Positions 9,370-17,505 of a DNA stretch of 64,000 bases are shown piece by piece. The DNA is taken from positions 124,001 through 188,000 of the forward strand of contig JAJEJU010000023.1 of NCBI GenBank assembly GCA_021390615.1. The letters are read 5' to 3'. Position 1 is the first letter of the stretch. Every line of letters starts with the position of its first letter. This DNA comes from Rhodanobacteraceae bacterium ZG21-1 (GTDB taxonomy: Bacteria; Pseudomonadota; Gammaproteobacteria; Xanthomonadales; Rhodanobacteraceae). Made by a program: the position numbers and the translations under genes. Under the pieces are notes generated by a model, which was not told where the DNA came from, made no database searches, and worked only from the letters and a program-made list of their open reading frames with translations.

Positions 9370-10668
9370 ATGTCCCTGCAAGACGGCGTAGACGCCGAAG
9401 AACGCCTGCAGGACGTCCTGCGCGAAGGCATCACCGCCGAAGACCTGCCGGCCGCGTTTCCGCTGTTGCGCGGCCGCGCGCTGCTGCGCGCCTTCAGCGC
9501 CCTGTTCCACGGCGGCGAGGCCCAGGTCATGCTGCGCCTGCTGGTGCTGCGCACGCTGGGCGCACGCGCCCACGCGCCGGAATGGACGCCGGCGGAAATC
9601 CGCGACCAGCTCGCCTTCGTCGACGCGGTGAAGCTGGAAACCGTAGTGCAGCGCCTGAAGGACCATGAGCTGCTGGCCTGGGACGGCGAAACCCAGCGCT
9701 ACCGGATCAGCCCGCTCGGCCGCAAGGCGCTGGCCGCGGTGGCCGCCCTGCTGGAATTCGAGCGCGACGACGAGGACGGCCTCGGCTATCTCACCGCCCA
9801 GCTGGCCGCCGGCCAGGCGATGGGGCGCATCTCCGCCGACGAGCTGGGGCATCTGCTGTCGCGCCTGTCCGAGCTGAAGGAAGACTTCGACCGCGCGGTG
9901 CTGTCCGGTTCGGAGCACCGCATCCGCCGCGCGGCGGAACGGCTGGAATCGGTGTGGGAATGGGTCGAGAAAGGCACCGAGGTGGTGCGCGCGATCGCCG
10001 ATAGCGCCGAGCTTGATCCAGCCACCCATCACCTCGCCCAGGCGGTGGGCCGCGCGCAGAGCGCCCTGCTGCGCCAGGCCGGCACCTTCCAGCGCGAGCT
10101 CAACAAGATCGACCAGCACCGCGTGCACCTGGGGCATTCGGGTTTGTCCTCCTCCGACCTGGTCGCCTGGCTGCGCTCGCTCGACGCGGAGGCGCTGGCG
10201 GGCCACGCCGAAGCGCCGCTGCTGCCGTTGCAGCCGCCCTTCCTGCAGGACCAGATCGCCCTCGACGTGGCCGAATACGAGCTGCTGGAACGCGAGCGGC
10301 TCGCCGCGGAAAGCGCCGAACTGCCGGCTGCCGAAGACACGCCGGACACCGCCGACCTGCCGCTGGACGAGGAAGACCTCAGCCCCCTGATCGCCTGGCA
10401 CGGCGAGCTGGCCGCGCTGAGCGCGCCGCTGGAATTCGCCGACGCGCTGCGCGGCGACGACTACGCGCTCAGCGCCTACCGGCTGTCGCTGCTGGGCCTG
10501 CTCGGCGATCCCGAATCTTCCGCGCTGCAGGGTCCCACCGCCGAACTGGCGCGGCTGCCGCTGGCGCTCGAGGTCGAGTCGCACCTGCTGCAGCTCGATC
10601 TGCGCACCATCGCCCAGGTCAGCGCCGGCCGCCTGCGCCCCCGCAAGGACAATCCCCACGATGCATGA
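9370..10668 (+). CDS. jetA: Wadjet system protein JetA (MksF/kleisin-like)
   Basis: A 432-residue protein, first of four overlapping genes (jetA-jetB-jetC-jetD). By position and character it is the kleisin-like subunit (MksF family) that bridges the JetC ATPase heads in an SMC-like loop-extruding complex. The N-terminal third resembles a winged-helix domain (EGITAEDLPAAFPLLRGRAL, KLETVVQRLKDHELLAWDGE, YRISPLGRKALAAVAALLEF). A helical central region (about 150-260) and an acidic C-terminal linker (PAAEDTPDTADLPLDEEDL) follow. Its sequence alone is divergent; the assignment leans on the neighbours. It starts 13 bp after folE without a strong ribosome-binding site and overlaps jetB by 8 bp. Confidence 0.82.
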   Translation: MSLQDGVDAEERLQDVLREGITAEDLPAAFPLLRGRALLRAFSALFHGGEAQVMLRLLVLRTLGARAHAPEWTPAEIRDQLAFVDAVKLETVVQRLKDHELLAWDGETQRYRISPLGRKALAAVAALLEFERDDEDGLGYLTAQLAAGQAMGRISADELGHLLSRLSELKEDFDRAVLSGSEHRIRRAAERLESVWEWVEKGTEVVRAIADSAELDPATHHLAQAVGRAQSALLRQAGTFQRELNKIDQHRVHLGHSGLSSSDLVAWLRSLDAEALAGHAEAPLLPLQPPFLQDQIALDVAEYELLERERLAAESAELPAAEDTPDTADLPLDEEDLSPLIAWHGELAALSAPLEFADALRGDDYALSAYRLSLLGLLGDPESSALQGPTAELARLPLALEVESHLLQLDLRTIAQVSAGRLRPRKDNPHDA

Positions 10669-11371
10669 CGACACCGCGGCCCTGGCCGCCCGCCTGCTGG
10701 CCCAGCGCTGGCTGCCGCGCGACGACGCGCAGGCGCGCAAGGCGCTGCTCGACGAGGCCTTCCGCGAAGACCTCGACCGCCGGCTCGCCGCAGTCGGCCT
10801 GGAGCTGCGCGAACACCCCTACTCCGCCTATATCGGCGTGGCGGTGGCGCGCGGCGCCGAGCGTGTCGTGTTCGGCCACAGCGACGGCTGGATCTCCAAC
10901 ACCTTGCAGCTGGACCGCGACGCGGTCGCCCTGCTGGTGGTGCTGTGGGCGCTGATCGTGCTGCCGAAGCGGCAGCGCCAGATCGAGCGCCAGCAGGCCG
11001 AGGCGGGCGCCTCGCAGACGCAGATGTTCGCCGAGGCCAAGCCGATTCCGCGCGATCCCGCGCTGGCGCCGATGATCCCCGAACGCACCCTGCTCGCCGA
11101 CTTCGGCGAGCGCCTGGGCGGCAAGACGCGGGTGAACTTCAACCTCGGCGTGCTGAGCCGCCACGGCTTCATCGTGCGCCGCAAAGGCGAGCTGGTCGAA
11201 GGTCCGCTGCTGGACTTGGTGTTCGACTACGAGCGCACCGCTCGGCGCATCTTCGACGGCGCGCTCGGCGACCTGCTCGCCGGCTATGTGCCGCACGAAA
11301 CCGCTGGCGAGACAGCCGAGGCAGCCGATACCACCGACGACGACGACCGCGAAGTGACCGACGATGTTTGA
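10661..11371 (+). CDS. jetB: Wadjet system protein JetB (MksE-like)
   Basis: A 236-residue protein corresponding to the KITE/MksE-type winged-helix subunit (DUF4194-like) of the Wadjet SMC complex. Recognisable stretches are LELREHPYSAYIGVAVARGA, LQLDRDAVALLVVLWALIVL, a charged linker with QRQIERQQAEAGASQTQMF, and a C-terminal winged-helix region TLLADFGERLGGKTRVNFNL and LVEGPLLDLVFDYERTARRI. Its ATG overlaps the end of jetA by 8 bp, and its end overlaps jetC by 8 bp, indicating translational coupling and likely stoichiometric assembly. Identification rests on operon position between the kleisin-like and SMC-like genes plus length. Confidence 0.85.
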   Translation: MHDDTAALAARLLAQRWLPRDDAQARKALLDEAFREDLDRRLAAVGLELREHPYSAYIGVAVARGAERVVFGHSDGWISNTLQLDRDAVALLVVLWALIVLPKRQRQIERQQAEAGASQTQMFAEAKPIPRDPALAPMIPERTLLADFGERLGGKTRVNFNLGVLSRHGFIVRRKGELVEGPLLDLVFDYERTARRIFDGALGDLLAGYVPHETAGETAEAADTTDDDDREVTDDV

Positions 11372-14156
11372 TTTCCGCAGTCTCGAAGTCGTCCACTGGG
11401 ACTACTGGCAGCGCTTCTCGCTGCCGCTGGACACCAATATCGTCACCGTGGTGGGCCCGAACGGCTCGGGCAAGACCACCCTGCTCGACGCGCTGCGCAC
11501 CCTGCTGACCATCGACTGCGCCGGCAACCGCGACTACAAGAGCTATCTGCGCCACAACGGCAAGCCGTTCGCCTGGCTGCGCGCGCGCGTGGGCAACGTG
11601 CCCGGTCCGCGCGGCGAGCGGCCGTTCTTCCCGATCATGGACGGCGAAGTCACCCTGGCCGTGCGCATCCAGAAAAAGGGCGGCGAGTGGCAGCGCCAGT
11701 ACGCGGTGCTCGGCGGCGACGTGGGCATCGACGAGATCGAGGCACGCGGCGACTGGCTGGGCCTGCGCGAATACCGCGTGCGGCTGGAGGGCGCCGGCCT
11801 GTCGCAGGCGATCCGCCGCGTGCTCACGCTGGAACAGGGCGCCACCGACAAGCTGTGCCAGCTGCCGCCCAGGCAGCTGCTGGACCTGGTGTTCGACGTG
11901 TTCGGCGACAAGGCTGTGCTGGAAGACTATCAGCGGGCCCGCAACGAACAGGCCGAGGCCGACCGCGAGCTGCACGGCCTGGAGCATCAGCTGTCCCTGC
12001 TGGGCGCCAGCCTGCAGGAAACCGAAGGCCGCGTGCGCTCCTGGCAGGACTGGGACGCGCTCAAGCGCGAGCACGCCGAGCTGGTGGCCGAGACGCTGCC
12101 GCGCACCGAACTGGCCGAACTGCATGCGGCGATCCGCGGCGCGCGTCCGCAGCTGCTCGGCCTGAAGCGCCGGCAAGGCGAGCTTGCAGCTCGCGACGCC
12201 GAACTGCAGCAGCGTCTGCACAGCTTCGACATCGGCGAAGAAAACCTGCGCGCCGCGCAGCAGGCGGCCGAACAATCGCGCCAGCAGGCCGACCGGCAGC
12301 TCGGCGAGGCACGTCGCCTGGAAACCGAGAACGCCACCCTGCTCAAGCAGGAGCAGCACCTGCGCAAGCTGGTGGCCGAGCAGGACGGCGCCGACCATGA
12401 GCAGCAGAGCCGGCGGCTGGTCGAGGCGCGCGGACAGCTCGAACACCTGCGCAGCGAAGAAGGCCGCCTGCGCGGCCAACTGGACACGCTCACCGCCCAG
12501 CTCGGCGCCTGGCGGCGCGGCCAGCGCTACACGCCGGATTTCGAGCAGGCCTTCCGCCGTGCGCTGGACGAGGCCGGCATCGCGCACCGCATGCTCAGCG
12601 AGATCGTGGAAATCGCCGAGCCGCGCTGGCAGTCCGCAGTGGAGGCCGTGCTGGCTGGCTATCGCCACGTGGTGCTGCTGGAACATCCGCGCGACCGCGA
12701 GGCTGCCTGGCGCCTGGGCGAGGCGCATCGCTACCGGCACTTCGTGGTGGCCGATCGCGCACCGTCGACGACGGCCACGCGCGGCTCCCTGCTCGAAGTG
12801 GTGGAGTTCGCCGCGCCGCCGCCGGAGTGGCTGCTGCGTTCGCTCGACCGCATCCGCCGGGTGGAAGACGTGGCGGAAGGCGCCAAGCTCGGCAAGGAAC
12901 AGGAGTGGATCACGCCGCAGGGTTATTTCCGCGAGCGGCGCGGCGCGCGACATCTCGGCGTCGACGACGCCTATTTCGGCAGCGCCGCGCGCGAACGCCA
13001 GCTGCGTGAGGGCGAGGCGCGGCTACAGTCGATCGAGCAGCAGTTGCACGCGATCACCGAACAACGCCAGCAATGGCAGCAGCAGGCCAGCGATGCCGAG
13101 AGTCTGCTGCGCGGCGCCAGCGCCAGCAACCAGCTGGCCGACCGCGCCGACGAGTTCGCCGCAGCGCATACGGCGCAGGCCGCCCTGCAGGACGATGTGC
13201 AACGCTGCGCCGACAGCTACGCCGCCGCCGACGCCTACTACGAATCCGTGCGCGAGCAGCGCCAGCAGAATTCCCGCCAGCGCGACGACGGCGCGCGCGA
13301 ACACCGGCAGGTGCAGCAGCAGCTGGCCGACAATGCGCGGCAATACGGCGCGTCGCGCGGCGAGCAAGTCGACCGCCTGAAGGCGTTCCGCCACAAGCGC
13401 GGCCATGTGCGTCCCGCGCATCGCGGCCGCCGCGCCATGGCCGAGCTGCGCGAGCGCTACGCCTCGTCCTCCGAGGCCAGGCGCGAGATCGAGCGCATCG
13501 AGCGCCGCCTCAACGAAGGCCACTGGGAAACCGACGCCGGCTGCCTGCCGCTGCGCGACAAGCTGGCCGGCGACCACGAAGGCCTGAAGCAGGACCTGCA
13601 GCGCCGCCGCACGCACCTGGAGCGCGCCGCGCGCATCACCACCGAGGCGCGCGCGGCCTACCTCAACGTGCTGCGCAACACGGTCAAGCGCTATGCGCGC
13701 AACCTCAAGGTGCTGGCCGAGCTGGCCGGCATCGGCGTGGAAGTGGAACTGCCCGAGCTGTCCAACGAGGATCTCGCGCTGGCCCAGGCCGGCCTCACCG
13801 TGCGCTTCGAGTTCGACAAGAAGGGCTGGATCGGCATGGACGACGGCGAGGCCTCCGGCGGCCAGCAGGTGATGAAATCGCTGCTGCTGCTGGTGGCGCT
13901 GATGCGCGACGAGGACCGCCCCGGCGGCTTCGTGTTCATCGACGAGCCGTTCGCCCACCTCGACATCTTCAACATCGACAAGGTCGGCGCGTTCCTGAAA
14001 TCGACCCGGGCGCAGTACATCCTCACCACGCCGGCCACGCACAACATCAACGTGTTCCAGCCCAGCGACCTGACCTTGGTCACCAGCAAGCGCCGCCCCG
14101 GCGCCACCTGGGCCCAGCCGCTGGCGGTGCTGCGGCGGCGCGGCGAAGCGGCGTGA
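11364..14156 (+). CDS. jetC: Wadjet system SMC-like ATPase JetC (MksB-like)
   Basis: A 930-residue SMC/MukB-like ATPase. Walker A is VVGPNGSGKTTLLDAL (GPNGSGKT at 31-38). A long heptad-rich coiled coil spans roughly 190-780, interrupted near 380-520 by a globular segment (PRWQSAVEAVLAGYRHVVLL, EQEWITPQGYFRERRG) where a hinge or dimerisation domain would be. The C-terminal head carries the ABC signature ASGGQQ (830-835) and Walker B GGFVFIDEPFAHLD (D860, E861), followed by THNINVFQPSDLTLVTSKR. In characterised Wadjet complexes this subunit extrudes DNA loops to sense small circular plasmids. Start and end overlap jetB (8 bp) and jetD (4 bp). All catalytic motifs are intact, so the ATPase is predicted active. 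Confidence 0.93.
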   Translation: MFDFRSLEVVHWDYWQRFSLPLDTNIVTVVGPNGSGKTTLLDALRTLLTIDCAGNRDYKSYLRHNGKPFAWLRARVGNVPGPRGERPFFPIMDGEVTLAVRIQKKGGEWQRQYAVLGGDVGIDEIEARGDWLGLREYRVRLEGAGLSQAIRRVLTLEQGATDKLCQLPPRQLLDLVFDVFGDKAVLEDYQRARNEQAEADRELHGLEHQLSLLGASLQETEGRVRSWQDWDALKREHAELVAETLPRTELAELHAAIRGARPQLLGLKRRQGELAARDAELQQRLHSFDIGEENLRAAQQAAEQSRQQADRQLGEARRLETENATLLKQEQHLRKLVAEQDGADHEQQSRRLVEARGQLEHLRSEEGRLRGQLDTLTAQLGAWRRGQRYTPDFEQAFRRALDEAGIAHRMLSEIVEIAEPRWQSAVEAVLAGYRHVVLLEHPRDREAAWRLGEAHRYRHFVVADRAPSTTATRGSLLEVVEFAAPPPEWLLRSLDRIRRVEDVAEGAKLGKEQEWITPQGYFRERRGARHLGVDDAYFGSAARERQLREGEARLQSIEQQLHAITEQRQQWQQQASDAESLLRGASASNQLADRADEFAAAHTAQAALQDDVQRCADSYAAADAYYESVREQRQQNSRQRDDGAREHRQVQQQLADNARQYGASRGEQVDRLKAFRHKRGHVRPAHRGRRAMAELRERYASSSEARREIERIERRLNEGHWETDAGCLPLRDKLAGDHEGLKQDLQRRRTHLERAARITTEARAAYLNVLRNTVKRYARNLKVLAELAGIGVEVELPELSNEDLALAQAGLTVRFEFDKKGWIGMDDGEASGGQQVMKSLLLLVALMRDEDRPGGFVFIDEPFAHLDIFNIDKVGAFLKSTRAQYILTTPATHNINVFQPSDLTLVTSKRRPGATWAQPLAVLRRRGEAA

Positions 14157-15379
14157 GCAAGAGGGCGCCGGACCGACGCTGGTCTGGCGCCGACTCGCGT
14201 GGCGTGCAGCGCCTCGCGCTCAACCGGTCGCACTCGCGTCAGCTTCGCCAATCCGCGCATCCGCCCAAGGCGCCCGCGCTGTGGACTGCCGAACAGCGCG
14301 CCCTGCTGGCGCAATGGCTGCGCGCGAAAGCGCAGCGGCGCCCATGGGAAACCCTGCTCAAGCTCGCCGGCGCGCCGCGCTACGTGCCCGCCGTCGACCT
14401 GCTCGACGTGCTGCTCGAGCACGGCTGGGTGGTGGTGAAGGAACAGCGCGACCGCGATCGGTGGGCGGCTCAATATCTGGAATGGGTGGATGCCGACGGC
14501 TTGCGCGAGGCGCTCGGGCTCGGGCGCCATGATCGGCTCGCGGCGGAACGGACCGCAGCCAAGGGACAGCCGCCGCTCGATCCGCGGCTGCAAGCCTTGT
14601 ACGAAAGCTTGTCCAGGCTGCCGACGCCCAGCATGGACCGGCGTGCCCGCATCGTCGACGCGCTGGACCGCTGGATGGCGCAGCAACGCAGCGGCACGCG
14701 CCAGCAATTCGCCCTGCATGCGCTGGGCGACACCAAGGGACTGAACAGCGGCGACTGGCAGTGGCTGGCAGCGCACCTGGATCTGGAAGGCCTGCAGATC
14801 AGCCGGCATGTGCCAGCCGTCTGGCTGCGCGCTCCGCTCTGCCTGCATGCGGGGAACCACCGGCTCGACCTTCGCCTGGTGCCCGACCTGATCGGCCTCA
14901 GCCCGCTTACGCTGGAACGCCTGGACGCGGCGGAAGGACAGCTCGAGGCGTGGCTGCTGCTGGAGAACCGCACCAGCTTCGAACAAGTGGCGCGCGGCGC
15001 CGGCCCGGGCCATGGCGTGCTGTGGCTGCCTGGCTTCGCCCCGACCTGGTGGCTGGAGGCGGTAGGTCGCCTGCTGCGCCTTTGCCCCCGCCCGGCGTGG
15101 ATTGCCGCGGACCCCGATCCTGCCGGCATCGATATCGCCCTGCGGGCCGGCGCGCTGTGGCAGGACCATGGCCTGCCCTGGCAGCCGTGGGCGATGGACG
15201 GCACGACGCTGGACACGCTGACGCAGCATAAGCCGCTGAATCGCTACGATCGCGATCGTCTCGCTGCCCTGGCCGGGGAAACCCTGCCAGCGGCACTGCG
15301 CGATCTCGCCACCGCTTTGATCGACCAGGAACGCAAAGGCGAACAGGAAGGCATCGATCTGCTTTCGCGGCTGCCCTGA
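14153..15379 (+). CDS. jetD: Wadjet system nuclease subunit JetD (MksG-like, TOPRIM)
   Basis: A 408-residue protein starting at a GTG that overlaps the jetC stop (GTGA). The N-terminal half is DUF3322-like (WETLLKLAGAPRYVPAVDLL, LYESLSRLPTPSMDRRARIV, QQFALHALGDTKGLNSGDW). The C-terminal half is a TOPRIM-type domain (DUF2220-like) with the acidic residue in LLLENRTSFEQV (E271) and the DxD motif in WIAADPDPAGIDIAL (D320, D322), plus the terminal EQEGIDLL typical of JetD. In studied systems JetD, related to topoisomerase VI subunit A, cuts the plasmid once the SMC motor stalls. The intact acidic residues suggest an active nuclease. It completes the minimal Wadjet set. Confidence 0.9.
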   Translation: MSKRAPDRRWSGADSRGVQRLALNRSHSRQLRQSAHPPKAPALWTAEQRALLAQWLRAKAQRRPWETLLKLAGAPRYVPAVDLLDVLLEHGWVVVKEQRDRDRWAAQYLEWVDADGLREALGLGRHDRLAAERTAAKGQPPLDPRLQALYESLSRLPTPSMDRRARIVDALDRWMAQQRSGTRQQFALHALGDTKGLNSGDWQWLAAHLDLEGLQISRHVPAVWLRAPLCLHAGNHRLDLRLVPDLIGLSPLTLERLDAAEGQLEAWLLLENRTSFEQVARGAGPGHGVLWLPGFAPTWWLEAVGRLLRLCPRPAWIAADPDPAGIDIALRAGALWQDHGLPWQPWAMDGTTLDTLTQHKPLNRYDRDRLAALAGETLPAALRDLATALIDQERKGEQEGIDLLSRLP

Positions 15380-15416
15380 AACCATCGCCGGCCTGCGACT
15401 GGCTGCCCGATCGGCC

Positions 15417-15434
15417 CCTGCCTGCCCAGGCAGG
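15417..15434 (+). terminator. Short hairpin after jetD, possible weak terminator
   Basis: CCTGCCTG and CAGGCAGG pair over 8 bp with a 2-base centre, 38 bp after the jetD stop. There is no T tract, so it could also be a simple repeat or operator for the following MFS gene. Confidence 0.3.
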
Positions 15435-15528
15435 CGACGGTCGTCCGGCTGAGTGTCCGATGCAAGAACCGACGACCCGCCCCGCACCGGAATCGGTTAT
15501 CGTGCGGGCCTCTTCCGAGGCCCTCTGC

Positions 15529-16875
15529 ATGTCACCCAGCGCGATCCAGCCACCCCATATTCGCCGCGCGGCGGTCGCCTTCATTTTCATCACGGTGCTG
15601 CTGGACACGCTGGCGTTCGGCATCATCATCCCGGTGCTGCCGCACCTGATCATGAAGCTGATCGGCGGCAGCTACGTGCAGGCGGCCAAGTGGGCGGGCA
15701 CCTTCGGCACGCTGTTCATGCTGGTGCAGTTCGTCTGCTCGCCGATCCAGGGCGCGCTGTCGGACCGCTTCGGCCGGCGCACGGTGATCCTGATCTCCAG
15801 CTTCGGGCTGGGCGTCGATTTCCTGCTGATGGCGGTAGCGCCGACGCTGTGGCTGCTGCTGGTCGGGCGGGTGGTGTCGGGCATGTGCGCCGCCAGCTTC
15901 TCCACCGCGAACGCCTACATCGCCGACGTGACTCCGCCGGAGAAGCGCGCGGCCACCTTCGGCCTGCTCGGCGCGGCCTTCGGCATCGGCTTCATCGTAG
16001 GCCCGGCGCTGGGCGGCCAGCTCAGCGAGCTGAGCATCCGTCTGCCGTTCTGGACAGCCGCTGTGCTGTCCCTGCTCAACTTCGGCTACGGCTTCTTCGT
16101 GCTGCCGGAATCGCTGCCGCGGGAAAAGCGCAGCCCGCGCTTCGACTGGAGCCACGCCAACCCGTTCGGCTCGCTGATGCTGCTGCGCCGCTACCCGCAG
16201 GTGTTCGGCCTGGCCGCGGTGTTCTTCCTGATCAACCTGGCGCAGTTCTCGCTGAACTCGACCTACGTGCTGTACGCCGACTACCGCTTCCACTGGGGTT
16301 CGACCGCGGTGGGCTACACGCTGTCCTTCGTCGGCCTGTGCAGCGGCCTGGTGCAGGCGGTGCTGGTGGGCCGGCTGATGCCCACGCTGGGCGCGCGCCG
16401 GATGATCCTGTTCGGCCTGGCGCTGTGCACCGTCGGCTACCTGTTCTTCGGCTTCGCTTCGCTGAGCTGGCTGTTCCTGCTCGGCATCCCGTTCCTCTCG
16501 CTGGGCGGCATGTCCGGGCCGCCGGCGCAAGCGATGATGACCCAGCAGGTGGACCCGCAGGAGCAGGGCCGCCTGCAGGGCGCACTGACCAGCCTGGCCA
16601 GCCTCGCCGGCGTGTTCGGCCCGGAGCTGTTCTCCGACCTGTTCGCCCTGTTCATCAGCGACCGCGCGCCGCTGCCTCTGCCCGGCGCCGCCTTCGTGCT
16701 GGCCGCCGTGCTGATGGCCGTCTCCACCGTGCTGGCCCTGCGCTTCACCGGGCATCTGTCCGTCGGCCATCCGGTGCCCGACACGGCGGCGACGCCGGCG
16801 CCGGCCGGCGAGCTGCCGCCGCTGGCCGCGCCCGCCGAACACTTTCCCCCTGACTCAACGGAGCATTCCTCATGA
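15529..16875 (+). CDS. MFS efflux transporter, TCR/TetA-like
   Basis: A 448-residue major facilitator with about 12 membrane segments. The first segment carries [19 protein letters not shown], and the MFS motif A loop [14 protein letters not shown] lies between TM2 and TM3. The overall pattern ([21 protein letters not shown], the [20 protein letters not shown] segment in TM11) matches TCR/Tet-type proton-coupled drug antiporters common in proteobacteria, most of which are not proven tetracycline pumps. ATG 15529 is preferred over an upstream in-frame ATG at 15460 because GAGG is placed about 9 bases before it and the hydrophobic core then starts at once. It overlaps the DUF1993 gene by 4 bp (ATGA). 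Confidence 0.88.
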   Translation: MSPSAIQPPHIRRAAVAFIFITVLLDTLAFGIIIPVLPHLIMKLIGGSYVQAAKWAGTFGTLFMLVQFVCSPIQGALSDRFGRRTVILISSFGLGVDFLLMAVAPTLWLLLVGRVVSGMCAASFSTANAYIADVTPPEKRAATFGLLGAAFGIGFIVGPALGGQLSELSIRLPFWTAAVLSLLNFGYGFFVLPESLPREKRSPRFDWSHANPFGSLMLLRRYPQVFGLAAVFFLINLAQFSLNSTYVLYADYRFHWGSTAVGYTLSFVGLCSGLVQAVLVGRLMPTLGARRMILFGLALCTVGYLFFGFASLSWLFLLGIPFLSLGGMSGPPAQAMMTQQVDPQEQGRLQGALTSLASLAGVFGPELFSDLFALFISDRAPLPLPGAAFVLAAVLMAVSTVLALRFTGHLSVGHPVPDTAATPAPAGELPPLAAPAEHFPPDSTEHSS

Positions 16876-17378
16876 CGTTGTCGATGTACCAGGCCTCCGT
16901 GCCCGTTTTCGTCCGCGCCCTCAACAACCTGTCGCTCGTGCTCGACAAGGGTGCAGCGCATGCCACCGCCAAGAACGTCTCCCCCGAGGTGATGATGCAG
17001 AGCCGCCTGATCGCGGACATGCTGCCGCTGGTGCGGCAGGTGCAGATCGCCTGCGACATGGTCTCGCGCGGCGCTGCCCGCCTGGCCGGCGCGGAGCCGA
17101 AGTCGTTCGAGGACAGCGAGACCAACTTCGAGCAGGCGCAGGCGCGCATCGCCAGCGCGCTCGAGTATGTGCGCAGCTTTTCCGAGGCGCAGATCGACGG
17201 CAGCGAGTCGCGCGAGATCGTGCTGAAGAGCCGCACCGGCGACCTGAAGTTCGACGGCCAGTCCTACCTGCTGCAGTTCGTGCTGCCGAACCTGTTCTTC
17301 CACTGCACCACCGCCTACAACATCCTGCGCGAGTCGGGCGCCGAGATCGGCAAGAACGACTTCCTCGGCCGCGAATAA
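16872..17378 (+). CDS. DUF1993 family protein
   Basis: A 168-residue soluble protein of the DUF1993 family (four-helix, DinB-like fold). The N-terminus [20 protein letters not shown], the central VSPEVMMQSRLIADMLPLVRQVQ and the terminal YLLQFVLPNLFFHCTTAYNI plus GKNDFLGRE are characteristic. Function is unknown; family members are often near stress or transport genes. Its start codon overlaps the MFS stop (ATGA), so the two are translationally coupled. A 7-bp GC hairpin (17395-17401 with 17412-17418) lies just downstream and may terminate the unit. Confidence 0.9.
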   Translation: MTLSMYQASVPVFVRALNNLSLVLDKGAAHATAKNVSPEVMMQSRLIADMLPLVRQVQIACDMVSRGAARLAGAEPKSFEDSETNFEQAQARIASALEYVRSFSEAQIDGSESREIVLKSRTGDLKFDGQSYLLQFVLPNLFFHCTTAYNILRESGAEIGKNDFLGRE

Positions 17379-17505
17379 GCGGACCCCGAGCCACGCCCGG
17401 CCGTGCGAACTGCCGGGCGTAACGCGGCAGGCGCCGGCGGCATGGCGGCACTCGCCGGGACGGCGTGCGAAAATCCGCGCCGTCCCTTTGCCGGTTCCGT
17501 TGCCC

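Noticed and set aside
15529-16875. Naming the MFS pump as a tetracycline-resistance determinant
   Set aside because: The TCR-type sequence pattern is shared with many chromosomal pumps of unknown substrate; resistance cannot be claimed from sequence.
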